A stretch of DNA of 62,351 bases, taken from the NCBI GenBank assembly GCA_046160675.1, contig JBJXHH010000004.1, positions 1 through 62,351 of the forward strand, in the 5' to 3' direction. Shown here one piece after another: positions 42,572 to 51,523 of the stretch (position 1 is its first letter; every line of letters starts with the position of its first letter). The notes beneath the pieces were generated by a model. That model saw only the letters and a program-made list of their open reading frames with translations. It was not told the DNA's origin and ran no database searches. Source of the DNA: JACMJP01 sp046160675. Its GTDB lineage: Bacteria > Bacteroidota > Bacteroidia > Chitinophagales > BACL12. The translations under genes and the position numbers were made by a program.

Positions 42572-43701
42572 AAAATTTCTGCTGCTTGTTGAAGTGTTTC
42601 CCCAGTTTTAGCAAAACAAAATCTCAATAATTTATTCTGCGGTGGCGTTTTATAAAAAGGCGTCAACGGGATGCTTGCCACTTTATGTTGTATTGTTAAC
42701 TCATCAGCAAAATCAATATCGTTTTTATCTGAAATGTTTGCGTAATCCAGTAATTGAAAATAGGTTCCTTTTGCCGGTGTAAATGTAAACCGAGAGGTTT
42801 TTATGAGCTCTAAGAACATATCCCTTTTTTGCTCATAAAATTCATGTACATGCAGGTATTCATTTTTATCTTGCATAAAATCAGCCAATGCATATTGAAT
42901 TGGGGTATTGCTTGAAAACACAAGAAACTGATGTACACTGCGGAATTCTTTCATCAAATATTGTGGCGCAAGAACATATCCCATTTTCCATCCTGTATTG
43001 TGATATGTTTTTCCAAAAGAATATATAATCAAACTTCGTTCAACCAGTTTGGGGTGCAGTAAAATACTTTCATGCCTAGCTTCATCAAAGATGATATGTT
43101 CATATACTTCATCACTCAGAATGATTATGTCAGTAGAGGAAACAATTTTTTCGAGTTGTTGAAGATCTTTTTTACTCAGAACACTCCCAGTAGGATTATG
43201 TGGGGTATTCAGTATTATCATCTTTGTTTTGCTGTTGATCGATTTTTTTACAAGTTCCCAGTCTATTGAAAAATCCGGAGCTAGTAAATTAATCGCAAAG
43301 GGAATAGCGCCATGGATTTTTACTGTTGGGGCATAACAATCATAGGCGGGTTCAAAAAGTATTACTTCATCCCCCTCATGTACTAATGCGGCGATTGCTG
43401 TATAGATTGCTTGTGTGGCGCCGCTTGTGATAGTTATATCTGTATCGGGATGATACTGAATGTCATAAATGTTATAATACTTTTCAGCTATGCGTTCCCT
43501 TAGTTGTATAAGGCCTGGCATCGGAGCATATTGGTTCATGCCTTTCTTCATATATTGATGTACCAGGTCAATGAGACTTTTAGAAGATGGGAAATTCGGG
43601 AAACCCTGAGCAAGGTTGATGGCGCCATGTTCATTTGCCAATGCCGTCATTTTTGTGAAAATACTTACTCCAACATTTGGGAGTTTTGATTTTACCTGCA
43701 T
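42559..43701 (-). CDS. PLP-dependent methionine/glutamine-type aminotransferase (class I/II)
   Basis: A 380-residue fold-type I aminotransferase close to YbdL and kynurenine/glutamine transaminases. Features: NLAQGFPNFP near residue 29, TSGATQAIY (92-100), NTPHNPTGS (165-172), LSDEVYEHI (195-203) and the PLP Schiff-base Lys231 in YSFGKTYHNTGWKMGY. YbdL-like enzymes transaminate methionine and aromatic acids with oxo-acid partners such as 4-methylthio-2-oxobutyrate. The 13-nt overlap with the omega-amidase gene supports a role in methionine salvage with glutamine as amino donor. A TATATTTA box lies 6 nt before the ATG. Confidence 0.88.
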   Translation of the reverse strand: MQVKSKLPNVGVSIFTKMTALANEHGAINLAQGFPNFPSSKSLIDLVHQYMKKGMNQYAPMPGLIQLRERIAEKYYNIYDIQYHPDTDITITSGATQAIYTAIAALVHEGDEVILFEPAYDCYAPTVKIHGAIPFAINLLAPDFSIDWELVKKSINSKTKMIILNTPHNPTGSVLSKKDLQQLEKIVSSTDIIILSDEVYEHIIFDEARHESILLHPKLVERSLIIYSFGKTYHNTGWKMGYVLAPQYLMKEFRSVHQFLVFSSNTPIQYALADFMQDKNEYLHVHEFYEQKRDMFLELIKTSRFTFTPAKGTYFQLLDYANISDKNDIDFADELTIQHKVASIPLTPFYKTPPQNKLLRFCFAKTGETLQQAAEILCKI

Positions 43702-43751
43702 GAATTGTAAATATAATGCAGTATTCTAAAAAAGTATTTTTAATGTAGAAT

Positions 43752-44831
43752 TTATAAATACCCTTCCATTCCTTTCATTTTAACATCAGCAGTAATTTCT
43801 TTTATCTGTTGTTCATTTTCTTTTTTGCATATGAGCAATACATCTCCTGTATCAACAACAATGAAATCATTCAGTCCCTCCAGCACAACCAATTTATCAT
43901 CGGGTGTCATCACCATGCAGTTAGTCGCATCATAGATCATAACTTTTTTGCCTTTTACAGCATTGCCCAGGTAATCTTTTTCATAATTCACCCAAAGGCT
44001 GGCCCAGGTCCCTAAGTCACTCCAACCGAAAGCCGAAGGAATTACATATGCATTATGCGCCTTTTCCATTACTCCGTAATCAATGGAAATATTCGTACAA
44101 CGACTGTACACTTTTTCTATGGCTTTTTTTTCTTTTTCAGTATTGAATGATTTTCTTGCTTCCCAGAAAAGCTGGTTCATTTCCTGCAGGTGTTCATCAA
44201 GTGCTTGAATGATTGCATTGGTATTCCAGATAAAAATACCTGCATTCCAAAGAAATTCCCCGCTGCTCATAAATGTTCTCGCCAGTTCAAAATCAGGTTT
44301 TTCGGTAAATGTTTTTACTTTATGAACCCCGTCAGCTACTTCTGTATCATTAAACTGAATATATCCGTAGCCGGTATCTGGCCTTGTCGGCTTAATGCCC
44401 AGAGTAACAAGGTCATTATGCGTTTCCGTGTATGAAATTGCCTTTAGAATTACTTCAAAGAATTTATTTTCATTTAAAATTAAGTGGTCGCTTGGGGCTA
44501 TGATTACATTCGCCTTTGCATCAATTCCTGCAATCTTATGACTGACATAAGCTATACAGGGCGCCGTGTTTCGGCGCATAGGCTCAGCCAAAATCCTGTC
44601 TTTCCTGATTCCCGGAAGTTGCTTTTCAATTTCTTCTATATACTGTTCTCCAGTAACGATAAAAATGTTATCTTTGGCAACTATTTTTAAAAACCTGTCG
44701 AAGGTGCTTTGGATAAGAGTTTTGCCGCTGTTTAGGATATCTAGGAATTGTTTCGGTTTCTTCACCCTGCTTTCAGGCCAAAACCTGCTCCCAATGCCCC
44801 CGGCCATTATAGCAACATAAATATTTTTCAT
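43752..44831 (-). CDS. manC: Mannose-1-phosphate guanylyltransferase
   Basis: A 359-residue enzyme making GDP-mannose from GTP and mannose 1-phosphate for glycans. The nucleotide motif AGGIGSRFWPESR plus KPKQFL is at residues 10-29, the sugar-site FTEKPD at about 175, and NAGIFIWN at about 196. It has only the pyrophosphorylase part with a short C-terminal segment; the phosphomannose isomerase half of bifunctional ManC/AlgA is absent, which is usual in this phylum. It stands alone here, with no clear partner genes. Confidence 0.92.
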   Translation of the reverse strand: MKNIYVAIMAGGIGSRFWPESRVKKPKQFLDILNSGKTLIQSTFDRFLKIVAKDNIFIVTGEQYIEEIEKQLPGIRKDRILAEPMRRNTAPCIAYVSHKIAGIDAKANVIIAPSDHLILNENKFFEVILKAISYTETHNDLVTLGIKPTRPDTGYGYIQFNDTEVADGVHKVKTFTEKPDFELARTFMSSGEFLWNAGIFIWNTNAIIQALDEHLQEMNQLFWEARKSFNTEKEKKAIEKVYSRCTNISIDYGVMEKAHNAYVIPSAFGWSDLGTWASLWVNYEKDYLGNAVKGKKVMIYDATNCMVMTPDDKLVVLEGLNDFIVVDTGDVLLICKKENEQQIKEITADVKMKGMEGYL

Positions 44832-45001
44832 TATCGCCGATGAATTAACTTCTACAATTTTTTATTAAAGAAAATCTTTTTATATTTATCATTCATTTAA
44901 GTAAATCTATTTGCACTGCACATGTATGATGTTTGATTGCGGGGCGAAGTTGTAAAAATCATTTGAAAATAACAGCATAGTACTATAAAAATTTAACGAA
45001 T

Positions 45002-47203
45002 ATGCAAGCGGCAACAGACATTTCATTGAGGGAATCATTACAGGAATATTTCGGCTTTGATAATTTTAAAGGGGATCAGGAAGAAATTATTACAAGCCTG
45101 ATGACGGGCAATGATACATTTGTTATCATGCCTACAGGCGGGGGAAAATCTCTGTGCTACCAACTACCTGCAGTGTTAAGTGAAGGAACAGCGATCATCA
45201 TTTCGCCACTCATCGCTTTGATGAAAAACCAGGTGGATCTTGTTCGAAGTTATTCCAGCAATAATGACATTGCACATTTTTTAAACTCAACACTGAACAG
45301 GCAGACGATTAAAAAAGTAAAAGCTGATATTACGGCCGGAAAAACAAAAATGCTGTATGTAGCTCCTGAAACATTGAAGAAAGAAGAGAACATTGAATTT
45401 TTCAAAGGGATAAAAATTTCATTCATTGCGGTAGATGAAGCGCATTGTATCTCAGAATGGGGACATGATTTTCGTCCAGAATATCGCCAGATCAAAAATA
45501 TGATTGATACGATCAATGAACGTATTCCAATCATTGCATTAACCGCAACCGCAACACCGAAAGTACAAAGTGACATTAAAAAGAACCTTGGGCTGAATGA
45601 TCCGAATATTTTCATCTCATCCTTTAATCGCCCGAATTTATATTATGAAATCCGCCCTAAACGAACAAGAGATTTTGCCATCAAACAAATTGTAAAATAC
45701 ATAAAAGAGAATGGAAAGAAAAGCGGTATCGTATATTGCCTGAACAGAAAGTCCACCGAAGACATTGCTAAGGTTTTAAACATCAACGGAATTAAAGCCG
45801 GCGCCTATCATGCAGGGATGGAAGCAGCCGACAGAACTGATGTACAAGACAGATTTTTGATGGAAGATTATCAGGTGATAGTTGCCACTATCGCTTTCGG
45901 CATGGGGATTGACAAACCTGATGTTCGATTTGTCATTCATTTTGACATTCCTAAATCCATAGAAAATTATTACCAGGAAACGGGAAGAGGCGGAAGAGAT
46001 GGATTAGAAGGTAGATGTATCGCATTCTATTCTTACAAAGACATTGAAAAACTTGAAAAATTCATGCGGGACAAACCCCTCTCTGAACGGGAGATGGGAG
46101 CACAACTGCTTGCAGAAACAGCCGCATATTCTGAAGCAAGTGTTTGCAGAAGAAGGTTTCTCCTGCATTATTTCGGTGAAGAATACCCAAAAGATAACTG
46201 CGGAAGTTGCGACAACTGTTTGAAACCAAAAGAAAGGATAGAAGGAAAAGATTTTTTACAGAAAGCGGTGAAAACTGTTTCTGCAGTAAATGAAAACTAT
46301 GCCATCCCCTATCTTGTAGATATGCTGATAGGCAAGCACTCAACAGAAATAAAAAATTACAGGCATGATAATCTTGATGTGTTCGGAATCGGAAAAGATA
46401 AAGACGATCATTTTTGGAATTCAATTTTGCGCCAATGTTTGCTTAATCATTTAGTATATAAAGACATTGAACAATACGGTTTGATTAAACTTACAGCTGA
46501 AGGGAAAAAATTTATAGATAAGCCGAAAAGCATGATGATTTCCCTGAATCATGACTATGAAACCGATACCAGTGATGTAGAATTAGAAAACAGCGGCGGC
46601 AAGAGTGTACTTGATCCGGAATTGTTCGCCCTTCTAGCATCCATTAGGGATAGAATTGCAAAAGAACAAAAACTGCCACCCTATGTAATTTTCAGCGAAA
46701 ACAGCCTTGAAGAAATGGCAACTATGTATCCTACTACCTTGGAGGAACTGGTAAAAATTTCAGGTGTGAGCAAAGGCAAAGCTGAAAAATTCGGAGAGAA
46801 GATTATAGAAGAGATTTCCCGCTACGTAGAAGAAAACGAAATTGAAAAACCTTCTGAGTTTGTAATGAAACAGGTGGCTAATAAATCCGTTCATAAAATT
46901 CATATCATTCAGAATATTGATAAAAAACTTCCCTTGGATGAAATTGCCAGGATGCGGAACATGAAGTTCATAGAGTTAATTGACGAAATTGAGACCATCG
47001 TTTCAAGCGGAACAAAACTCAACCTTGACTATTATTTGAATGATATTATTGAAGAAGACATCCAGGATGAAGTATTTGATTACTTCCGAGGAACTACTGA
47101 ATTTGACAAGAACAAGGCTTTTAATGAACTGAAAGATGAGGGCCTGAGCGCTGAAGAAATACAGTTACTACATGTGAAATTTTTAAGCGAAGTAGCCAAT
47201 TAA
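45002..47203 (+). CDS. recQ: ATP-dependent DNA helicase RecQ
   Basis: A 733-residue 3'-5' DNA helicase of recombination and repair. Walker A is PTGGGKS (Lys49), Walker B the DEAH box at 145-148 (AVDEAHCISEWGHDF), motif VI is QETGRGGRDG, and the zinc-binding Cys cluster ends CGSCDNC (about 400-407). A winged-helix RQC domain and an HRDC domain (about 535-615) follow, and then a C-terminal helix-turn-helix-like extension (about 640-733), so it is longer than E. coli RecQ (about 610). The 170-bp gap before it is AT-rich and holds a 10-bp palindrome ATAGTACTAT (44977-44986) but no convincing promoter boxes. Confidence 0.96.
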   Translation: MQAATDISLRESLQEYFGFDNFKGDQEEIITSLMTGNDTFVIMPTGGGKSLCYQLPAVLSEGTAIIISPLIALMKNQVDLVRSYSSNNDIAHFLNSTLNRQTIKKVKADITAGKTKMLYVAPETLKKEENIEFFKGIKISFIAVDEAHCISEWGHDFRPEYRQIKNMIDTINERIPIIALTATATPKVQSDIKKNLGLNDPNIFISSFNRPNLYYEIRPKRTRDFAIKQIVKYIKENGKKSGIVYCLNRKSTEDIAKVLNINGIKAGAYHAGMEAADRTDVQDRFLMEDYQVIVATIAFGMGIDKPDVRFVIHFDIPKSIENYYQETGRGGRDGLEGRCIAFYSYKDIEKLEKFMRDKPLSEREMGAQLLAETAAYSEASVCRRRFLLHYFGEEYPKDNCGSCDNCLKPKERIEGKDFLQKAVKTVSAVNENYAIPYLVDMLIGKHSTEIKNYRHDNLDVFGIGKDKDDHFWNSILRQCLLNHLVYKDIEQYGLIKLTAEGKKFIDKPKSMMISLNHDYETDTSDVELENSGGKSVLDPELFALLASIRDRIAKEQKLPPYVIFSENSLEEMATMYPTTLEELVKISGVSKGKAEKFGEKIIEEISRYVEENEIEKPSEFVMKQVANKSVHKIHIIQNIDKKLPLDEIARMRNMKFIELIDEIETIVSSGTKLNLDYYLNDIIEEDIQDEVFDYFRGTTEFDKNKAFNELKDEGLSAEEIQLLHVKFLSEVAN

Positions 47204-47315
47204 CTAAAAGGGATTTGTCAATGCGTAATGAGTTCATAGTAGCAACTTTCAACTTTGAATCCGTCTGCTGCGCTTCAGCCTATAGATTGTATACGGGCTT
47301 TTAACCAAACTATTC

Positions 47316-48089
47316 ATGGAACAGAAAACTTTTGAAATAAAACTTCCCCAGTTTGAAGGACCTTTCGATCTTTTGTTATTTTTTATCGAAAGAGATGAAT
47401 TGGACATTCACAATATTCCCATCTCTAATATCACCAAAGATTTTCTTGATTATATCCATGGAATGAGCCAGTTGAACATTGAAGTTGCAAGTGAGTTTAT
47501 TCTTGTGGCAGCAACTCTAATGCGCATTAAAGCGAAAATGTTGTTGCCAAGAAAAGAACTGGACGAATTTGGGAATGAGATTGACCCCAGAAAAGAGTTG
47601 GTTGACAGGTTGCTTGAATATAAACGTTTCAAGGAAGTGGTAGGGCAGCTCGAAAACCTGGAGCAAGAACGGCAATTAAAAATGCACCGGGGAAACTTTG
47701 CTATTGAGCATGAATTTCTTGCAAAACGTTATAGCAACGAGATGGAACTCAGCACCGTAAATTTATTTACATTATTAAAGGTGTTTGAAAAAGTGATGGA
47801 ACGTTACCGCAACCAACCGCATATTGAAGAGCATGTTGTGCAACAATTTAATTACACAATTGAAGATGAAGGGAAAAGTGTGTTGGCATTTTGCAAGCTC
47901 AGAGGGAAGTCTGCTTTCGCTGATGTTTTTTCCACTTGCCGGGATAAGTTCCAGGCGGTGTTTCGTTTTCTTTCTTTGTTAGATTTAATACAGGCTCAAA
48001 AGATTCAACTTCTTATTGGAGAAGGAATGAATAATTTCTGGATAAATTTGTCAGAAGGTCTCGAGCAAGAGACCCCGAAACATGATTGA
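47316..48089 (+). CDS. scpA: Segregation and condensation protein A
   Basis: A 257-residue kleisin subunit that bridges SMC heads in the Smc-ScpA-ScpB condensin, needed for chromosome segregation. Typical features are the N-terminal FEGPFDLLLFFIERDELDIH, ASEFILVAATLMRIKAKMLL, and a C-terminal winged helix (AVFRFLSLLDLIQAQKIQL). scpB and smc are not in the window. The gene overlaps the next membrane-protein gene by 8 nt. The 112-bp gap before it shows only a CAACTTTG near-match to a -7 box at about 47247. Confidence 0.93.
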   Translation: MEQKTFEIKLPQFEGPFDLLLFFIERDELDIHNIPISNITKDFLDYIHGMSQLNIEVASEFILVAATLMRIKAKMLLPRKELDEFGNEIDPRKELVDRLLEYKRFKEVVGQLENLEQERQLKMHRGNFAIEHEFLAKRYSNEMELSTVNLFTLLKVFEKVMERYRNQPHIEEHVVQQFNYTIEDEGKSVLAFCKLRGKSAFADVFSTCRDKFQAVFRFLSLLDLIQAQKIQLLIGEGMNNFWINLSEGLEQETPKHD

Positions 48090-49185
48090 ACCACCTGCAA
48101 ACCCTGAGATTGAAGATAAAAAAACTGCTGAGGAAATTAGTCAGCAATTCTCCTATTCCAGAATCATCATCATTGTTATCCTCACCCTTGCACTTTCCGG
48201 GTATTTAATTTATTCTTCCTGGAACAAAGACGCTTTTAATAAAATTACATGGACAAGCCAATCAGGATTCTGGATCTTGTGCGGGTTTATTTTAATTGTA
48301 TTCCGGCATATAGGTTACATGTATCGCCTCAGGCTTATTACTGATAACAAATTAAACTGGTGGCAGAGTTTTCATGTTATCACACTATGGGAATTTTCAT
48401 CTGCAGTAACACCATCAACCGTAGGCGGTGCTGCAGTTGCAATTTATTTTTTGAAAAAAGAAAAGCTTAGCCTGGGCAAAAGTGCTACTACCAGCATGCT
48501 CACTATTTTCCTTGACCAGGTGTTTCTTGCTGTTGCCGGAATTTTATTTTTTGTGATATTGGGCGGGGCAAAGATGTTCGCTTCTGATGCTGCCTGCCGC
48601 AGCCAGAGCGACTTGCCTTTGATGGGTATGTTTCATAATATGCAAACTGTTTACTTTGTTGGATATGTTATTTTTTTGATGATTATCTTACTGCTTGCTT
48701 ACGGATTATTTATCAATGCAAGATCATTGAAGGGTTTCATAACTTCTGTATTTAACATCCCCTTCCTGAAAAAATGGAAGCAGGATGCAATACAAACAGG
48801 TGATGATATTATTCTGGCTTCAGAGGAACTACAAACAAAAGACAAGCGGTTCTGGCGCAACGCCTTCATTTCAACCACCTTTACCTGGGTTTCATTTTTT
48901 TTGATCCCGTTTTGTATCATCATGGCATTTTTCCATCCAACACTCGCCGACATGCCTGTAATTTTTTCCCGAATGTTTGCTATCTGGATGATCATGCTTT
49001 TACCCATTTCTCCCGGTGGTGCCGGAGTTGCTGAACTTACCTTTAGCGCAATGATGTGTGATTTTACTGATCCCGCCCTGGTGGCAACTTTAGCTTTAGT
49101 CTGGAGGCTCATCTCCTATTTTCCCTATTTAATAGCGGGAGTATTTATCCTGCCGAGGTGGGTGAACCGAGTATACAGAAAATAA
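48082..49185 (+). CDS. Flippase-like integral membrane protein (LPG synthase TM-region / UPF0104 family)
   Basis: A 367-residue inner-membrane protein with about eight transmembrane helices after a ~30-residue soluble lead. Family hallmarks are FHVITLWEFSSAVTPSTVGG (about 95-115), the LDQVFLAVAGILFF helix, and the late LLPISPGGAGVAELTFSAMM segment. It corresponds to the membrane part of MprF without the aminoacyl-transferase domain; such proteins are thought to flip lipids, but the substrate here is unknown. It is translationally coupled to scpA by an 8-nt overlap, with no obvious functional reason. Confidence 0.85.
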   Translation: MIEPPANPEIEDKKTAEEISQQFSYSRIIIIVILTLALSGYLIYSSWNKDAFNKITWTSQSGFWILCGFILIVFRHIGYMYRLRLITDNKLNWWQSFHVITLWEFSSAVTPSTVGGAAVAIYFLKKEKLSLGKSATTSMLTIFLDQVFLAVAGILFFVILGGAKMFASDAACRSQSDLPLMGMFHNMQTVYFVGYVIFLMIILLLAYGLFINARSLKGFITSVFNIPFLKKWKQDAIQTGDDIILASEELQTKDKRFWRNAFISTTFTWVSFFLIPFCIIMAFFHPTLADMPVIFSRMFAIWMIMLLPISPGGAGVAELTFSAMMCDFTDPALVATLALVWRLISYFPYLIAGVFILPRWVNRVYRK

Positions 49186-49198
49186 TCTTTGATCGCTA

Positions 49199-50191
49199 CT
49201 ATGCTATAGTCAGCATTTTCGTATCGTTAAATACTCCGTCCGTGTTTTCAACTTTCAAATGATATACATAATTGCTTCTTGTAATTCCGAGTTTACTAAA
49301 ATTAATAGAAATTTGATGATCACCCGGTTTAAGGGATGTATCTAAAAGAGTTGCAATTTTTTTACCGGAAATATCCCAGAGAAATAAAGAAACTTTTGAT
49401 TCTTTTTTTAATGTAAAAGGAATTGTTGTTTCTTCAGCACAAGGGTTAGGCATATTTTGATTCAATATAAATTGTTTTGCATTTTGCATTTCTTCATATC
49501 CGACCCCAACTGTTCCGCTTCCTTTCACAGTTACTTCTAAATAAGCATCATACCCCCCTGTTGTTGCATTTTCAGTAACATCACATATTTGATATTCATA
49601 TCCACCGGATACAAAAATGCCATCATCATCCGGAGTAAGCGGGTCAGGGCCGTCTGTATAAATATCTGCATGCGCCTCATAAACAGCCATTTTTTGTTCC
49701 TGGTTATAAGTAAGCTGAGAAATAGCGGCATAAGAAGAACTCACATACACCTGGAAATGAATATGACAAACCCTTCCCGGGTACCAACCTGGAAAAATTG
49801 TGATGAATTCAACATCGCCGTTTGCGTCAGTTATTTGATAACCTCTTAAATATGTCAGCCCCGTTTCAGTTCCGTATCCTGAATAATTTCCGTCTTTATC
49901 GCAATGCCAGATGTTTACCCGAACATTCTGCATGGGCACACAATCATCTTCCCCAATGATCTTCATTTTCATATTTAACTGAACTCCTGCCCTGTCCTCC
50001 CTTACGTCATTTCGGAAATAGAATTCATTGTCAGTTAAATCAAGAGGGAAAGGTCCTGCTGTTTCTGATGGGATGAGAACACATTCCCCTGAGATCTTTT
50101 GAGCATTACCAGCCAATACTTTTTGTGTAGATGGTATGATTGAAGCAACGCCAAGCAAACTTGCAGATTTTAAGAATTCTCTTTTATTCAT
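49199..50191 (-). CDS. Secreted intradiol-type dioxygenase with Tat-like signal and T9SS type A sorting domain
   Basis: A 330-residue protein in three parts. Residues 1-28 (MNKREFLKSASLLGVASIIP ...) resemble a Tat signal peptide with KR in place of RR in the KRxFLK motif. Residues 35-235 match intradiol ring-cleavage dioxygenases: the non-haem Fe ligands are probably Tyr103 (DGNYSGY), Tyr137 (FPGWYPGR), His143 and His145 (CHIHFQVY). Residues 248-330 are a type A T9SS sorting domain (NMPNPCAEETTIPF ... WDISGKKIATLL). It should therefore cross the inner membrane folded with iron bound, or unfolded via Sec, and then leave through T9SS. Substrates of this family are catechols. No catabolic genes lie near. 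It is the downstream neighbour of kbl. Confidence 0.85.
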   Translation of the reverse strand: MNKREFLKSASLLGVASIIPSTQKVLAGNAQKISGECVLIPSETAGPFPLDLTDNEFYFRNDVREDRAGVQLNMKMKIIGEDDCVPMQNVRVNIWHCDKDGNYSGYGTETGLTYLRGYQITDANGDVEFITIFPGWYPGRVCHIHFQVYVSSSYAAISQLTYNQEQKMAVYEAHADIYTDGPDPLTPDDDGIFVSGGYEYQICDVTENATTGGYDAYLEVTVKGSGTVGVGYEEMQNAKQFILNQNMPNPCAEETTIPFTLKKESKVSLFLWDISGKKIATLLDTSLKPGDHQISINFSKLGITRSNYVYHLKVENTDGVFNDTKMLTIA

Positions 50192-50219
50192 TGTTAAGTT
50201 TTTATAATGAGTAATGAAC

Positions 50220-50227
50220 CAAAGATA
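50220..50227 (-). promoter_or_regulatory. Candidate -7 box of the dioxygenase gene
   Basis: TATCTTTG on the minus strand exactly matches TAnnTTTG, 28 nt before the ATG at 50191, so the gene can be transcribed independently of kbl. No -33 TTTG is seen. Confidence 0.45.
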
Positions 50228-50286
50228 ACTCTGCTATGAAAAAAGGAATGAAAGGAAATAGAGATTTAAGCCATTGTTTTGTAATA

Positions 50287-51474
50287 TTATTTTATTACCC
50301 CCAACTCCTTACCCACTTTAGTAAATGCAGCTATGGCTTTATCAAGATGGTGCATTTCGTGTGCTGCTGAGATTTGAACTCTGATTCTCGCCTGCCCTTT
50401 CGGTACAACAGGAAAATAAAAACCGATCACATAGATTCCTTCCTCTAATAATTTTGTTGCCATTGTTTGTGAAAGCACAGCATCATATAGCATGATAGGA
50501 ACGATAGGGTGTTCGCCCGGTTTTATATCAAAACCGGCGTCATTAATTTTTGTACGAAAGTATTTTGTGTTGTTTTCTAATTTATCTCTTAATTCTGTGG
50601 TTTCGCTTAACAAATCAAACACAGCAATGCTTGCTCCTGTGATAGATGGTGCAAGTGTATTTGAAAATAAATAGGGCCTTGATCTTTGCCGCAAAATATC
50701 AATGATCTCTTTCCTTCCGGAAGTAAATCCGCCGCTTGCGCCACCCAATGCTTTGCCAAGTGTACCGGTTATGATATCAATCTTACCTATCACATTTCTA
50801 TATTCATGTGTTCCTCTCCCGGTCTTTCCTAAAAATCCGCTTGCATGACATTCGTCAATCATAATTAACGCATTATACTTTTCAGCCAGTGCAACAATTT
50901 TATCCAATTGCGCTATAGTCCCGTCCATGCTGAACACCCCGTCAGTCACAATAATTCTGCTACGCAGGTTTTGTGTCTCTTGTAATTTATTTTCCAGGTC
51001 AGCCATGTTATTGTGTTCATACCTATATCGTTGCGCTTTACATAATCGTACACCGTCAATGATACTTGCATGGTTCAATGCGTCAGAAATAATTGCATCT
51101 TCTTCATTAAATAAAGGCTCAAATACTCCGCCGTTAGCATCAAATGCTGCTGCATACAAAATTGTATCTTCTGTTCCGAGAAAATCGGCGATCTTTTTTT
51201 CGAGTTCTATATGAATATCCTGTGTGCCGCAAATAAATCGTACCGAACTCATCCCGTAACCATGGCTGTCAATTGCTTTTTTTGCTGCTTCTATTACCTT
51301 GGGGTGAGATGAAAGCCCGAGATAGTTGTTTGCACAGAAATTAATTACTTTTTTGCCTCCGGCGATAGTAATATCTGCTGCCTGTGGTGATGTAATGATG
51401 CGTTCATTTTTATAAAGACCTGCTTCCTGAATTTCTGCAAGTTCCTTTTGCAGGCGATTTTGAATGCTGAACAT
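50287..51474 (-). CDS. kbl: Glycine C-acetyltransferase (2-amino-3-ketobutyrate CoA ligase)
   Basis: A 395-residue PLP enzyme of the alpha-oxoamine synthase family that cleaves 2-amino-3-oxobutyrate with CoA to glycine and acetyl-CoA in threonine breakdown. The start at ATG 51474 gives the family length (E. coli Kbl about 398). The 34-codon-longer frame would overlap mqnC and adds no conserved sequence. Motifs: NFCANNYLGL, FICGTQDIHIELE, DECHASGFLGKTGRG and the PLP lysine in GTLGKALGGASGGF. No threonine dehydrogenase gene (tdh) is present in the window. It starts 49 bp after mqnC and may be co-transcribed. Confidence 0.92.
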   Translation of the reverse strand: MFSIQNRLQKELAEIQEAGLYKNERIITSPQAADITIAGGKKVINFCANNYLGLSSHPKVIEAAKKAIDSHGYGMSSVRFICGTQDIHIELEKKIADFLGTEDTILYAAAFDANGGVFEPLFNEEDAIISDALNHASIIDGVRLCKAQRYRYEHNNMADLENKLQETQNLRSRIIVTDGVFSMDGTIAQLDKIVALAEKYNALIMIDECHASGFLGKTGRGTHEYRNVIGKIDIITGTLGKALGGASGGFTSGRKEIIDILRQRSRPYLFSNTLAPSITGASIAVFDLLSETTELRDKLENNTKYFRTKINDAGFDIKPGEHPIVPIMLYDAVLSQTMATKLLEEGIYVIGFYFPVVPKGQARIRVQISAAHEMHHLDKAIAAFTKVGKELGVIK

Positions 51475-51523
51475 TGATGAAATTTTTTGTGAAGATAAAA
51501 TGAAACAAATGAATTGTGAGAAA

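Noticed and set aside
44977..44986. 10-bp palindrome ATAGTACTAT before recQ
   Set aside because: Short palindromes of this kind are expected by chance in AT-rich DNA and no promoter boxes or repeats accompany it.
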